A DNA stretch of 64,000 nucleotides, from assembly GCA_023053575.1 (NCBI GenBank), contig JAKZAP010000004.1, positions 3,825,572-3,889,571 of the forward strand, written 5' to 3'. Numbering within the stretch: the stretch's first letter is position 1; each line of letters opens with the position of its first letter. Positions 1-11,481 of the stretch are shown one piece after another. A model generated the notes under the pieces. It searched no databases. It saw only the letters and a list, made by a program, of their open reading frames with translations, and was not told where the DNA came from. The translations under genes were made by a program, and so were the position numbers. The DNA comes from Branchinecta lynchi (taxonomy: Eukaryota; Arthropoda; Branchiopoda; Anostraca; Branchinectidae).

Positions 1-729
1 TACGACGTGTATTTGTATGTGAAGAAGCAATCTCAACCTGATGTTATGGCGAGGGGTGTAGTAGGCCGGACATAGATGCTAAATGTCCTTATATACAGTC
101 ATCGGAGTCAGGGCAGCCTAGGGCGTCTGGTGGCCTACTACACGTGCAGACTTCAGGGGTTCATTGTAGATTCCCCCGATCGATTCACACTAAGGTTTGC
201 GTACCGAACCACAATAGGCTATAAACCACCATCATACACTAGGCCTTACAGGCCAGCCCACTCTAAGGAGTTTAACCAAGACTCATAATAATGACCTATG
301 GTCTGTAAAATAACAAAAGGTTTTATTCTGTGGTATAAAGGTACTTACAAAAATAAACAACCTTTAGGTCATAAGGGTTGTTCCCGGTCGAGACCCGGAA
401 AAGAAGTATGAAGAAGATGATGAGTCACGACAGTATAAAGGATTAAACAAACCGAATGGAAAGGGAGTAACGCTGCGTAACGGCGGCAGAAGTTAGCAGT
501 ACGGGGTGCAGATGGCACCACTGTAACAGTACAACGGTCTTTAATAGAAATGTTCTTGGCAACTCGCATCCATGTATTAAAGCATAAAAAGCAAAAAAGG
601 CAATTACAATAGGGCTGCCATCTCACCGAACAAGTGGGCGAGTCCGACCAGTATTCGGCAATAACCGATATTTTCTTGCTAGTAGCCTATCTACCAGCCC
701 TACAAGCATAAGTGTTTTGTATAACTCAC
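1..729. other. No recognisable gene
   Basis: Nothing identifiable was seen. Short open frames on both strands lack domains and splice context. The region would be intron of the ZAD gene if the exon at 730-981 is real, since a GTGAGT donor on the minus strand sits at 729-724. Confidence 0.5.
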
Positions 730-981
730 CAAGCAACTTCCTCGGACGGACCCCAGAGTCTTCCCTAACAACGGACTCAATCGGAGGATGATGCTTTCGA
801 ATTACTTTTTTCTTCGGTTTTTCCTCAAACTCTTCGTCTTCTGGCTCTCGGTAATTTCCATTCAAAAAAACAGTCGTGTCTTCAGATCCTTCATCAGGAA
901 TTAGTTCCACACTCCCATCGTCAGCTGTGATAAAAACATAGCTCGTCGTGTCTGAAACAACGGATGCGTTAGAGGACACAT
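730..981 (-). CDS. Probable fourth exon of the ZAD zinc-finger gene
   Basis: This is an open minus-strand segment bounded by an AG acceptor (TTTAAG at 987-982) and a consensus GTGAGT donor at 729-724. The encoded peptide is acidic and then basic (DDGSVELIPDEGSEDT, then EEKPKKKVIRKHHPP), typical of the disordered linker of a ZAD protein. The exon at 4314-3429 ends in phase 1. This segment continues in the right frame if splicing uses the acceptor at 982, and it leaves in phase 1. No start codon is needed, because the frame opens upstream of a GTG that follows the acceptor. The C2H2 fingers expected in this family would lie further left, outside the window. Assignment to the gene rests on strand, phase and composition only; it could be an exon of another gene. 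Confidence 0.45.
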
Positions 982-1009
982 CTTAAATTACCTATAATAG
1001 GTACTGGCG

Positions 1010-1112
1010 CAATAACGTAGTCATGTTTTTGCACACTGTTTTGTTTAGTGTATTTTATTTTGTGTATTTTAGTCATTATACAAAAAATGGGTCACAAATA
1101 AATAAATAGAAA
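1010..1112 (-). repeat. Interspersed repeat G, copy 1
   Basis: A copy in the opposite orientation lies at 39290-39415. Shared landmarks are GGGTYACAAATAAATAAAT, then a TTTGTGTATTTTA block, then CATGTTTTTGCA. The AAATA-rich end resembles a LINE or SINE tail. Confidence 0.6.
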
Positions 1113-1139
1113 AAATAAAAAGTGGCTCCATCCATTCTT

Positions 1140-2045
1140 AAGCCCAGAGAGCAGAGGATTCGAATCCAGGACTCGTCCTTTTGGCCAGATTAGAATCCTC
1201 TGCCTGTCAGGCTGGGTTCGGACTTGGATGCCAAACCTTGAATCTTACTAACCTTGTGCCCAAATTTTGCACAATATGCTTAAAGTCCTAATCCAAACAT
1301 TCTGTTTACCTTTTTTTAGTTCTCGCATGCCACAGGTTTATTTTGAATTGAACGCGATTACCGTGTTGCTGTTTCGGCTTGAGAAAAAACCCACGCCGAA
1401 AGTCTCTTTTCTAGATGACGATATTTTCCAGGATTGATTAGGAAAGAATTATAAGACCTAATTGATAGTTTTTGTATGTCTTCAGAGGTACTGGTCTTGG
1501 TTTTTTAACTTATTTGTATTTGTAATAAACAGTTGGAGCATTAGATGGAAATTATTATTTTGACCCTTGGCTCCCTACGTGCCATAACAGCTGTCCGGGA
1601 TAATTGGCTGAGATTTAGTCCAGACAGAGTTATTTCCCACCTAGGAAATTTGGTGTTTTTTTTGTAATTTGCTCATTGTTTTACGATGTTTTTAGTGATT
1701 TTAAACATTCATAGTGACAGTAGGGATGGTTAGCATTTGTATGTGGTAGAAATACCATTTTTTATGGCCCGCTTTAAGGTAGGCTACTGTGCTGACCCAT
1801 ATTATAACAAGCACACATGATAACCTAGAATACGGTTCACATACCGTCTCATTTGCTTTAGGCATCAGTGCTTTTGTGTCGCCTCTGATTTTTAAACTGT
1901 GTAGATGATCTGAATTTTTGTTAAGGTTATACTCGAATCCGGATTAGATTCCGGATTCGAAAAATGTTGGATTCAAAATCGGGATCGTACCTAGCCCTGG
2001 GTTCGGACTGGAATCCTCTCATGATCGAATTCATCCATCTCTGCC
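1140..2045. mobile_element. Degenerate short relative of the 55-kb hAT element
   Basis: Both edges carry degenerate GATTCGAATCC-type repeats (1157-1200 and 1932-2035). The right edge ends in CATCCATCTCTG at 2033-2044, matching the CCCATCTCTG terminus of the hAT at 55063-59041. The text GTACCTAGCCCTG is shared with that element's right end (about 58978). The left terminus is decayed and no duplication was identified. No coding sequence was seen inside. Confidence 0.5.
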
Positions 2046-2094
2046 AGTGAGCCGAATTCCATACTGTATATCTTCACACCCACAACGACAGCGC

Positions 2095-2240
2095 ACGGAT
2101 TTTCTTACTTGCCTTGTTTCGCAAACTTCGATGCGTATCATGCTGTCGACGGTTGTTTGCGAGAAGGTTACAGATCGGAAAAACTTTTCCCTGTTTTTTT
2201 TTGGAAGTCAATAGGCCTAGAAAAGGCTTAAAAGAGTTAA
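2095..2240 (+). repeat. Interspersed repeat J, copy 1
   Basis: Shares GCGTATCATGCTGTCGACGG and the flanking TTTTCTTACTTGCC and GCGAGAAG text with copies at 4437-4545 and 40600-40755. Class unknown. Confidence 0.6.
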
Positions 2241-2720
2241 AGAAGTGTGATTTGTTGACAGTAGACCACAATTTTCAACTAAAATCGTCTACTTGGGATA
2301 TATTTCTATTATTCGGAATTTATACAGGAAGAAGTGAGGTGTCCACTTCCTCCGTAATAACCCTCTTTTGTTAACCCCTTGGTAAAAATAAAATAAAAAA
2401 CATTTTTTTTACATGATAGGCTTTCGGATTCACTGCTTGTGGTCCTAAATGAGTGACATAGGCATAATGGTTTCTGAAGAACTGGGACAAGCTCTTTTAC
2501 TGCATGACCATAACGAAATCCGAGGCTGCGTTCCACATTTGCTACAATTTGGGTTCCTTGGAGGCAAAGCTGTTATAAATAGGTTATGAGTTTCTTTTAT
2601 TGGCACTTACAGCCATCGAGGTTCTCATACTGTTCACTAAACGAAGGCATATGAAAGAAAACGCAGATTATTTTTTGTTACACTTTCATTCAAGAATTTT
2701 TGTTGTAACACTGATATTAT

Positions 2721-3016
2721 GAGCGTGTTCCCCCATTGTAACATAGTAACTATTAGTTACTATTTCCATTCCAACCTCACGGAAAGTTCCTACGCTGACC
2801 GTTCCAACCTTCTCGAAATAGTAATTAATAGTACCTATTTGCTTACCATGCTCTGGAGCGTAGTAAGCGTGGTAACTACAGATCTCTGTGTAACGTGATT
2901 GGCTGGATTACGCCGTTGAGTGATATTGGCGAAAATGGAAAAATACGTTCCAGCCTTGAAGCCAAAATTCGCGACGTCATGCGTAGTAACTACGGTAAGT
3001 CGGGTGGAACACGCTC
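2721..3016. mobile_element. MITE, Harbinger-like, copy 1
   Basis: Perfect terminal inverted repeats GAGCGTGTTCC / GGAACACGCTC bound a 296-bp non-coding element rich in TAGTAACTA motifs. It is flanked by TAT on both sides, consistent with a 3-bp target duplication. A longer, reversed copy lies at 39932-40345 and is flanked by TTA. Three-bp AT-rich duplications and short inverted ends fit a PIF/Harbinger-type MITE; that class is inference. Confidence 0.75.
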
Positions 3017-3428
3017 TATGATTTAGCTAAGATTCAATTTTTTACATAAACTGATAATTCAATTCAACCTTTCAACCTTCTTTTTCCCCAAAAACGATGA
3101 CATGATCACTTTAGTTGCTTATTTCTTTTGTTTTCAAACGTAGTCCTATTGATTTCTGTTCTTCATTTGTTTTATATTTATTTATTTATATCTGACCGTG
3201 CTAAAGAGATACGTTAGTTCAGTTTTATTCCAGCCGTAAGTTCTTGTCTTCGGGTGAACGGAACCTACTGGCTGAAGGAATATTTATTATATAATTGTTT
3301 AATTGGGTTATCTGTGAAATGATTAATACATTTTTGTCTCGAAATGATACCACAAATAAATAAAATAATAATAATGATAATAAATTTACCAGAAACATTT
3401 TAATCAGAGAGAGGATAAGCTAACTTAC
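3017..3428. other. Intronic or intergenic stretch, no feature
   Basis: AT-rich sequence between the MITE and the splice donor of the exon at 4314-3429. It contains an (AATAATA)-like simple run at about 3355-3385. No gene seen. Confidence 0.5.
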
Positions 3429-4314
3429 TGGTCTCTTCCGGCTCTTCATGCTCTGCATCATCCATGTCAATCTGAACTGTGTACTCTCCACCATCTCCAG
3501 CCTCTTCTTCATTGCTTTCATGCCTCCCGACCTCTTCCTCATCCAGTTTTATCCCAGCAAGGTCCACAACCGTCGATTGACTAATCCTTGGTTTCTTCTT
3601 CGGAGGAGGTTGTGAATCCAGATTGGTGAACTGACCCATTTTATTACTGATCACAGATGGATCAAATATCTGCTTGGGTTTGGGCGTCCGCTTGGATCTG
3701 CTCTGAGTGGGTTCGGGTTCAACCATTGGGGTAGGGGGCTCTGTCACGCTGGATTTTCGCGGTCGGCCTTTCTTCTTTGGAGTCTTTTCGAGGGGTTCGG
3801 CTAGTGGATCCACTTCCAAGGGCTTTTTAGGCCTACCACGACTTTTCGGACGGACTGCAGTGTCACTGGATTGTTCCTCACTTTCTGATTCATTTGATGG
3901 CTTGCCAGTTCCATCTTCAAGTTCACGCTTAACATCGACAATGTACAAAGAATTTATTGCATGGTTTGGAGTCACTTCACCGGCATCTTTCATTCGTTTT
4001 AGTACAACTGCACAATCCTTCACAGGTGAATCCATCGTTCCTGATTCATTCTTAATCCGTTCCTGGAGGTCCTTTGACTTTCTAGACAAAGGTTTGGGTT
4101 TTGAAGACTTCTCTCTGTTTACTTTTTGTACTTCACTAGCAGTACTTTCAAACTGTTTCTCTCTGATATTCGCTGACACTTCCACCAGATCGTTTGGCAA
4201 GTCTCTCTGGTGATTAGGTACTTCCGTGAGAGCTTCACTCACGTCCGTCTGTGACTCACATACCCCATCAGCATCCTCTTCTGGAGTCCTCTCACAATGA
4301 TGCAGCCTCAGATC
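3429..4314 (-). CDS. ZAD protein exon 3: AT-hook linker region
   Basis: This large internal exon of about 295 codons has an acceptor TTTAAATTTCAG at 4326-4315 and a perfect donor GTAAGT at 3428-3423. The reading frame runs on through the donor to a stop at 3400, but that tail is probably intronic. It begins DLRLHHCERTPEED and continues the ZAD frame in phase 0. It contains two AT-hook cores, KSRGRPKKP and KKKGRPRKSS, further basic Pro-rich stretches (KRTPKPKQ, PPPKKKPR) and an acidic end (MDDAEHEEPEE). AT-hooks bind the minor groove of AT-rich DNA, so a nuclear chromatin or transcription role is likely. The peptide is otherwise low-complexity and probably disordered. The first ATG or GTG inside the exon should not be taken as the start, because the frame is open to the acceptor. 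Confidence 0.75.
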
Positions 4315-4436
4315 CTGAAATTTAAAGGACCTGTTTTACCTATAATACTAACGCAACCTACTTCCATAATCACCCCATATATTTCTAAACCCGGAGACCC
4401 CAATTTCGCACGGCACATTCTAGGCCCTCTAACAAC

Positions 4437-4545
4437 GCCACGCTGGTTTTCTCACTTGCCGAGGTTTGCCACCTTCGATGTATATCACGCTGTCGACGGT
4501 TGTCTGCGGAAAGTTTTTCCATCAGAAAAGTGAAACCAACTCAAC
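4437..4545 (+). repeat. Interspersed repeat J, copy 2
   Basis: Matches the copies at 2095 and 40600 (CTGTCGACGGTTGTCTGCG). It lies in the intron between ZAD exons 3 and 2. Confidence 0.6.
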
Positions 4546-5266
4546 TTTCAGCAAACGCCATGAGGTACTCAAGATAAGGCACCCAGATTTCTTAATCCTA
4601 ACTCTTCAGCTTTAACTTTATAAACGGTCCATAAAACTAGACAAAGCTCAAAAAATTCCCATCCTAAATAGCAACTATTTTCAAGCAAGAAAGTTAATAA
4701 AAATAAAGGTGAATATTCACATTTTGACATTCTGCTGAACTGGTGAAAACACCATTGCTAATTATTCACAGATGATTTATTATGTTCTTCAGAGGGATTT
4801 GAGAATCCCAGCGTGGCGGAACATCAGAACAGAGAGCCAGGCGATGAGCAAAGGGGTCGAAGACCTTTCATTTGACAAAGGAAGGAAGCGGATGTTTTGT
4901 GGATTTCTGTTATTGTTTATGACACTTCGGTGGAAGTAAATGCTTGCATGTACGAAGGAAAAATGAGCAGATTCAGATTCACGTGAAAACGGCGCATTAG
5001 AACGCCGTCTTCAGATTGGATTGTGGCAATAAATAAAAACGAATGCTGATGTAGTTTTGAAGATTTGGCTGGTTGAATAGAAGTCGAAATCAGGACACAA
5101 GACGGATTCAAAAAAGGGCTTGACGGACTGACGCGCGAAACCACGAAGAGAGGACTGGAGCACCCCTGTAGCTGTAGCCGGAAAATAGTCATCATCATCA
5201 AGATGCTACATCCTTATTTGTGTAAGTGCAATTTAACGTGGTTTAAGGTAATGGAGGTATACACAC
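4546..5266. other. Intron of the ZAD gene
   Basis: No coding or repeat feature was recognised between the J repeat and exon 2 of the ZAD gene. Confidence 0.5.
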
Positions 5267-5377
5267 TTCTGGCAGGCTCTGCTGGGCTTGAAAACATTTT
5301 TCCAGATACACCTTCCATCCGGTGATTGCATTTATACAGTCAATGCAAACACACTGAAGCACATCAGCAGGATCCAC
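5267..5377 (-). CDS. ZAD exon 2: second zinc-binding half of the domain
   Basis: A 37-codon exon with acceptor TTTTTACAG (5386-5378) and donor GTGTGT (5266-5261), phase 0 at both ends. It reads VDPADVLQCVCIDCINAITG and then WKVYLEKCFQAQQSLPE. The Cys-x2-Cys (CIDC) followed by a helix with Trp, Tyr and a KCFQAQ motif matches the second half of the zinc-finger-associated domain, which folds around one zinc and mediates dimerisation. It joins exon 1 (6840-6681) and exon 3 (4314-3429) without frame change. The exon is invisible to a simple ORF length cutoff. The donor is weaker than consensus. Confidence 0.75.
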
Positions 5378-5595
5378 CTGTAAAAACAGATAAGTCAAAA
5401 GATGGCATACTTACTTTTATAAATAAATATAATGCTAAAATAAAGGTGTTAAGCGTCTGAAGGAGCTGGCCACGTTCTTTTGACTGACAGGAAGACTGAC
5501 GTGTTCTTAATCCAGAGGAGTATGATGAAAAGTGTGACAAAGGTCGTTTCTTCAACTGTGTATTGAGTGTTGCAGTTTGATAAAATGAGACAATA

Positions 5596-5950
5596 GTTGC
5601 ATTTTTGCAGATACCATGATATTTTTTACCACGGTAACTGAATCTGCAATAAGTCGTTTCTGCAGTTATCGTGATATCTGATATACGGTTGCTCTGCAAA
5701 AACAACAATTGCCGAAATCGCGCTTTTCGAAGTCATCCCAAAAGAAAAACTGATATTCAGTCACAACACTGTGCCAAACTTCTTTCCCAGAAATTTGACA
5801 AAAAATTATGAAATTGAGATTACTTTTCCAGATACCACGATCAGTTTACCACGGTCGGACCGTGGTATCTGAATATCAGATAACACAATAACTGCAAAAA
5901 ACGACTTTAGACTGTGGTATCAGATACCATGGTATCTGCAAAAACACAAC
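5596..5950 (+). mobile_element. TA-flanked MITE (GTTGC...GCAGATACCATG family), copy 1
   Basis: The element begins GTTGCATTTTTGCAGATACC and ends GGTATCTGCAAAAACACAAC, with a TA dinucleotide on each side (5594-5595, 5951-5952). The inverted termini are about 25 bp, and many internal ATACCACGGTA palindromes are present. TA flanks suggest a Tc1/mariner-type MITE. A reversed copy lies at 6890-7268. Confidence 0.75.
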
Positions 5951-6680
5951 TAATGGGCCCCAAGCGGCCTGACATTCAACCTAGTATCGTCTACCACTAT
6001 AGTAATAATACGACTGACATGCAACTTTTTTCACTTGAAACCAAGTTCACTACCGATTTAGAAATTTGTAACTAAACATATAGAGTATTTTAACAAATAC
6101 GGTACTGCCAACAGTCTAGCTATCACTTTAGAGACCAAAACTTCAAACAGAAAAGAAAAAAGGAAAGAGACCTGTGCCCATTGCTACTTGTGAATGCTCT
6201 TAAACAAGCACTTGATAAGCAACTTGCAAAAGCCAAATTCAATGATGTTATTGTTCAAAGAATTTTGTGCAGGCTTGCTAATGGTCTGACAACAATAACA
6301 ATATAAAGAAATTGATAACAAGTCCAAGTGCAATAGCTTTTAGTAGTTTCTGACTGATCTGTTTTCTCAGATTCTGCAGAAGGCATTTAGAAAGCTCCTT
6401 CCCTAGCCTTATTTTTATTTTAGTAGAAATTTTGCCAAACTGTTTACTCATGAATTCACATAGAGACTAGGCTATGTGTCATTATGTTATACGGTGAGTT
6501 GAGATAGTCATGTGCTAGGTTGAATACTTAATTGAATACTGAATATTCAAAAAGTTGGCACAGGTCAACTGAAACATAAACCTCATTTGCCTGAGAGCAA
6601 AGATGTTACGAGTGAAGTAAAAACGAAAATGTGTTGAGGTTGAAACTTCCTATTTAGAAAAACCTTAAAACATACAATAC
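5951..6680. other. Intron of the ZAD gene
   Basis: Between the MITE and exon 1. AT-rich, with no coding signal or recognisable repeat. Confidence 0.5.
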
Positions 6681-6840
6681 CTTCACAGAGAATAGACTGT
6701 TTATAATAGGCAGCATGGGCTCCGGATCCTGGCCATCGGTAATGACTATAGAGGTATCCGGTATCAAGTAGAGCGTCTCAGCTTCAAATATATTGCAGCA
6801 AAGCTTGCAAATCGTTCGAGGATCCACAATACTTCCCATA
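6681..6840 (-). CDS. ZAD exon 1: start and first zinc-binding half
   Basis: The exon follows the acceptor TTTTGTTTTCAG (6852-6841). An ATG lies one base inside it, at 6839-6837, and is the likely start. The exon ends at a GTATTG donor (6680-6675) in phase 0. The product begins MGSIVDPRTICKLCCNIFEA. CKLC is the first zinc-binding pair of a ZAD domain, followed by the usual short hydrophobic run (LYLI) and PMLPIINSLF. With exon 2 this gives a C-x2-C...C-x2-C domain of about 75 residues at the N-terminus, the normal place in ZAD-C2H2 transcription factors. An upstream 5'-UTR exon is implied by the acceptor. The exon lies between two reversed copies of the same MITE (5596-5950 and 6890-7268). Confidence 0.75.
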
Positions 6841-6889
6841 CTGAAAACAAAAGGTTTAACTGATTATGGGTCTGATTGGCCTGTGATTA

Positions 6890-7268
6890 GTTGCGCTTTT
6901 GCAGATACCATGGTATCTGATACCACGTTCTAAAGTCGTTTTCGCAGTTACCGTGGCATCTGATACCAGGGTCAATAGGCATTTTTGCAGTTATCACGGT
7001 ATCTGATATTCAGACACCATAGTCCGACCGTGGTCACTACTGTGGTATCTGAAAAAGTCCTCTCACAATAGAGCCTAGGATTTTGTCAAATTGGTGAGAA
7101 AGAAGTTAGTGATCTAACTGGATATCACCTTTTCTTTAGGGATGACTTCGAAAAGCGCAGTTTCAGCGATTGTCGTTTTTGCAGAGCAACCGTGGTATCA
7201 GATACCATGGTAACTGCAAAAACGACTAATTGCAGATCCAGTTACCATGGAATCTGCAGAAATGCAAC
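6890..7268 (-). mobile_element. TA-flanked MITE, copy 2 (reversed)
   Basis: Reverse-complement relative of 5596-5950: GTTGCGCTTTTGCAGATACC at the left, CTGCAGAAATGCAAC at the right, TA at 6888-6889 and 7269-7270. The internal text CTTTAGGGATGACTTCG is the reverse complement of the matching stretch near 5732 in copy 1. It lies just upstream of ZAD exon 1. Confidence 0.75.
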
Positions 7269-7270
7269 TA

Positions 7271-8924
7271 TTAACCGAGTAAGTCAACATTTTCTTAGAA
7301 AACTAAAATTTCACAGTAAATAAGGTTGAGAATGAAAAGAGGGAAATAAGAGAAAGAAAAAAATTATGAGTACTCCTTAAGCCCAAGCTGACTGAGAAAA
7401 TATATTCAAATACTCCATACAATGCATTTTATGCATTGTTTGGAATTTAAATTATATAACTTTTCAGTGTTGTATTCTGCCCCCTCCCTTTTCTGCCCTG
7501 TTTTTTTTCAGCTTTATTTTTCTAGAAGTTACCCAGCAATGGAAAAGAAGACCAATGAAGAAAACTCAATGTTTTCACAATTAAAGTACAGGATAAATTG
7601 CTATGAGGGCCACCCCCCATGAATGAAATATATGCATGCAATTCCCAGCATTTCTTCCCATCCTCGACACTTCTTAACAATGAGTGAAATTGGGCCTTGG
7701 CTGAAAGATCTAATCATTCTCTATAACATACTATTTTTTCCACTTTTGATGAGCGAAGTAGCATTGTTGCACCATCTTTAGTTTCCCCTGCGGTTTCTGA
7801 ATCAAAGAAGGCAACAGATAGCACTATATTTAGCAAATTTTGAAAGTTTTATAACTAGTGGTTACTGAAATATTTGCGATGTCCAGAACTACCCCACATC
7901 CAGAAGTACCACAGTTCACCCTACCAAGTTCGCCCAAATATCTTGAGAAGACTATTGGCATCAGCCTTTTTCTGTTGCATGTATATGCACTTTTTTTACT
8001 TTATTTTGCACCAGACACTTTCTCAAAGAAGAAATAGCAGTGTGGATGACATTCAATATCGATTAATTTGGTCACAATGGATGAATCTAATGTTCCAAAC
8101 GGTGGTTACCAAAATCACCACGATCTTTTTGCTCACTCTCACAATGCCCACGATTAAAATGCCTATGGTTCAAGATGCCCACGACTTGAAATGCCCACAA
8201 CCACGAAATGCCAGTGGCCTCAAATGCCGACGGCCGAAACTGTCCACAGGGGCATCCAAAATCATCCTGGGACAGCGGACTGCTTATAAGGGATAGGATT
8301 AAGAACGGTAAAAGCTTCAAAAGGAGTTATTATCTCTGGTTACCCCCTCCGACCCCCTCCCCAACATTCATCAGATCCGTTCCGGACTTTAAATAGGTCA
8401 TCCGAGAAAAGGCGTGACTGCCCGTGATTATCTGAGCACAAAAAAGACCACCTGTGAATATAGTTTTGGGCAGAATATGTGAAAATCAAGTGGGGCATTC
8501 TTGTATGGCAACAGTGGTGTCAAGCAAGTGTCAAGAAACCGCAAAAAGAAGAGTGATTTTCAAACGAATTTTCTAATACATAAACGAGGTCTGTGAGTTG
8601 AGTGGTTTAGTTTTTACGGTGATTCAAAGCTAAGTGAGGAGTTAACTGCCCGACTACTGCTGCTCGTACCCTAAGTAAACCCAGATTTAAAGACTGCTCC
8701 GGGCACCAAACCAGTTTCTAAGGAAATACTATACTCCTGAACAGAAGAGAAAATAAACACCTTTCAAGTACGTTTCTTCCCCCGATCGCAAACAACCACA
8801 CATCTAAGCTCAGGGGTAGAAAAGGCACTCTAATTCAAAATTCACCTGGAAACAAATTTCGTTTTCTTTGTCTTCTTCTTCTTCTCATGCTGATTCGACT
8901 ATTTGGTAAATCTGTGCTACCGGT
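7271..8924. other. No gene; short degenerate tandem repeat inside
   Basis: At about 8140-8250 there is a degenerate array of about 18 bp built on AATGCCCACGA / AAATGCC variants. Otherwise no protein, RNA or element was recognised. Confidence 0.5.
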
Positions 8925-9062
8925 CTCTTTCAGCGCGGAGATTTCAAATTTCTTCCTGGGGTCGGAGTAGTCCCCGACGCCGCGCCAAAAACATTTCGGC
9001 GGCGGCGAGAGCGCCGTCAAAAAATCGGTGGCGTGCCGGATTTTGAACGGCGTCACGCCGAG
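8925..9062. repeat. GC-rich repeat K, copy 1
   Basis: A sharp GC-rich island containing GTCCCCGACGCCGCGCC. The reverse complement of that core recurs at 20780-20885, and a looser CGGCGGCG-rich stretch lies at 62400-62500. The Arg-rich open frame across it is a composition effect. Confidence 0.5.
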
Positions 9063-9883
9063 TTTTCACTGTTTTTCACGAAATTTTCTCGATGGCTGCA
9101 AGGACTACCAGCGTATAAAGTTAACTGGCACTTTTAAGGCTTCGGATTCATCTGCATACATTTAATAACGGAAAGCAACTTTCGAATTCGAAGTTAGCAG
9201 TTGAAAAATTTCCATCAAAACATGAGTATGTTATAGGTATGCACTTGAACTTCGGCTTCCCTAAAATAAAACTAAGTCAACTTATTGCAAGATCTTGACA
9301 CGTTTAATGTGCAAAAGCAGGCCATTCCATGGAAATAACCATTTCAACATCTCCTTTACAATTCAATCATTTTCATGGGTAAACTGGAGCTTGTTGAATC
9401 GGTGAGGGGCAAGCATAGATCTTTTCGCACTAACGATCAGTCCAGATGTGCTAAAAACCAGTGTTCCCACTCGGAAATTTTCAAAATCATGAGCAGGAGT
9501 CCAAAACTAATGAGATACACATGAGATTTGTGCTAGAAAGTCATGAGAAAAATCGTGAGATTGTCTGTGAAGATAACAAGAAAATCATGAGATTTTCGAA
9601 AAGGCATGCAGATTTTAGCTACTTATCAGACAAAAATTGTAACAGTGATATTTCAACTTCTTCTAACCGGAAACATAATAAGAATTCACCGGACAAGCTT
9701 TCGTCGCTCCCCTGCGTGAGAGCGACAGTGGCTTCTGACGACTGTATACAGGACAAAATGAAACTGAGCACCGCATGCAAATTTTTTGAAATCAGCCTTT
9801 TTTCTGCAACAACTTTTTACTCCTCGTATAAAGCAAACTTCTCGAGCCCCAGAATCCCAAGCCTGCCCTTCAACCAAAAAACA
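9063..9883. other. No gene recognised
   Basis: Contains one degenerate repeat-H motif (about 9765-9830, a GCACCGCATGC-AAATTTTTT block) shared with 18800-18860, 55010-55060 and 59285-59330. No coding feature is supported. Confidence 0.4.
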
Positions 9884-11481
9884 ACTAGACCTACGTTGCC
9901 TGGGCAACGTGAAGTGTTGCGGCAACCTTTGTCTGGCTTCGCCGACTAAAGTGTTGCGAGAGCAACACTTTGGTTTTGTTTCTTCCCTGTCGGTTAAATG
10001 CTGAAGTTGCCAACTTATCGAAGCTTTTAAAAGGTATGTTCTGCAAAAAAGAATCATCACATGATCAAAAGCTATTGTTCAGCGTTGTAAAAACAACAAC
10101 AATAGAATATCGGAAGAAGGGACTAAATTGACTTCGCTGTCAGTTGAACTTTAATCCTTTTCAATCGTAGACAGCGTAACGTATGAAAACTTGGAACAAT
10201 ATCATATAATCTAGTTGGGATTATAAAGCTATCCGTAACTTTTCAGGATTAAAATACCGTAGATGACACTATTAACTATTACGAAACTGCCTCATTGTTT
10301 GTACCCGTTGCGTAAACAGTTAATCCTAGATTACAGCGAAAGACCATCGATACAAACTTTCTACCGTCAGGTTTATAGAAATCGAACACAATGTGCACCA
10401 ATTTACAAAAGTTCTAGCCCCTCGTGAACCGATTCTTACTTACAAGTCCCTCTCCCGTGATAGACATCAAGTTCACCGGATAAAAATAATGGGTACACTA
10501 GCGAGCAGAAGTTGTAAACCCCTCATCCCTGAAGATGATTGTAGCATAACAGCCGCTTATTACTTACAAGCCCCTTGCATGTCTTACAATTGGGAACCAA
10601 ATTGTTCTAACCATCGAATACACTGGAAACAAATAACAGGTACATCAACTAGCAAAAGCTGCAAACCCCTCATTGCCGAAGATGATTATGAGCCAACAGT
10701 TGACTGTTGCATACATGTCCCCTACATGTCTCACAACTGATATCGCCTATTTTTGGTTTCAGTGTGTAAGTTACTACTGAAGTTGCCAACCCCTTTAAAC
10801 TTTCAAACTGGTTTTGTTTCTTCGCTGTCGGTTAATGCTGAAGTTGTCAACTTATCGAAGCTTTTTAAACCGGATGTTCTAAAAAAATTAAGATCAAAAG
10901 GTATTCTTCAGCGTTGTAAAAACAACAACAAAATAATATAGGAAGAAGGGACTAAATTAACTTTGCAGTCAGTTGAACTTTATCCTTTTCAATCGTAGAC
11001 GTCGTGACGGATGAAAACTTGGGACAATATCTTATATAATCTAGTTGGTATTATTAAGCTATCCGTAACTTTTCAGGATTAAAATACCATAGATGACACT
11101 ACTAATTATTATGAAACTGCCTCATTGCTTTACATTTTCGTTTGTATCCGTTGTGTAAACAGTTGATCCTAGGTTACATTGATAGACCATCGACACAAAC
11201 TTTCTTAGCGTCAGATTTACAGAAATCGAATACAATGTGCACCTGTTTTCAATAATTCCTAGCCCCTCGTGAACCGATTCCTACTTACAAGTCCCTTTCC
11301 CGTGATATACATTCAGATAAGTTAACTGAAAACATTAAGTTAACCGAAAACAAATAATGGGTACACCAGCTGGCAAAGTTACAAACCCATCATCGCAGAA
11401 GACGATTGTAGCATAACAGCCGATTATTACTTACAAGTCCCTTGCATGTCTTACCATTGGGAAACAAATTGTTCTTACCAT
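9884..11481 (+). mobile_element. Family C repeat, copy 1, left part
   Basis: This unclassified element opens with two palindromes, ACGTTGCCTGGGCAACGT (9892-9909) and GTGTTGCGAGAGCAACAC (9953-9970). It then contains two roughly 0.83-kb tandem units, each with the CGGAAGAAGGGACTAAATTG landmark (about 10107 and 10935). Each unit carries an open frame (first: 10393-10740) with repeated KSCKPLI.EDD and PCMSYNWE motifs. The copy stops at ...TTCTTACCAT, and the missing continuation (ACCATCGAATAC...) resumes at 17549, showing it was split by the insertion 11482-17549. Confidence 0.7.

Noticed and set aside
3707..4213. 168-codon plus-strand frame
   Set aside because: It is antisense to the ZAD/AT-hook exon. 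Its Ser/Phe-rich composition reflects the opposite strand.
8835..9056. Arg-rich minus-strand frame
   Set aside because: It lies in a GC-rich island repeated at 20.8 kb; composition artefact.
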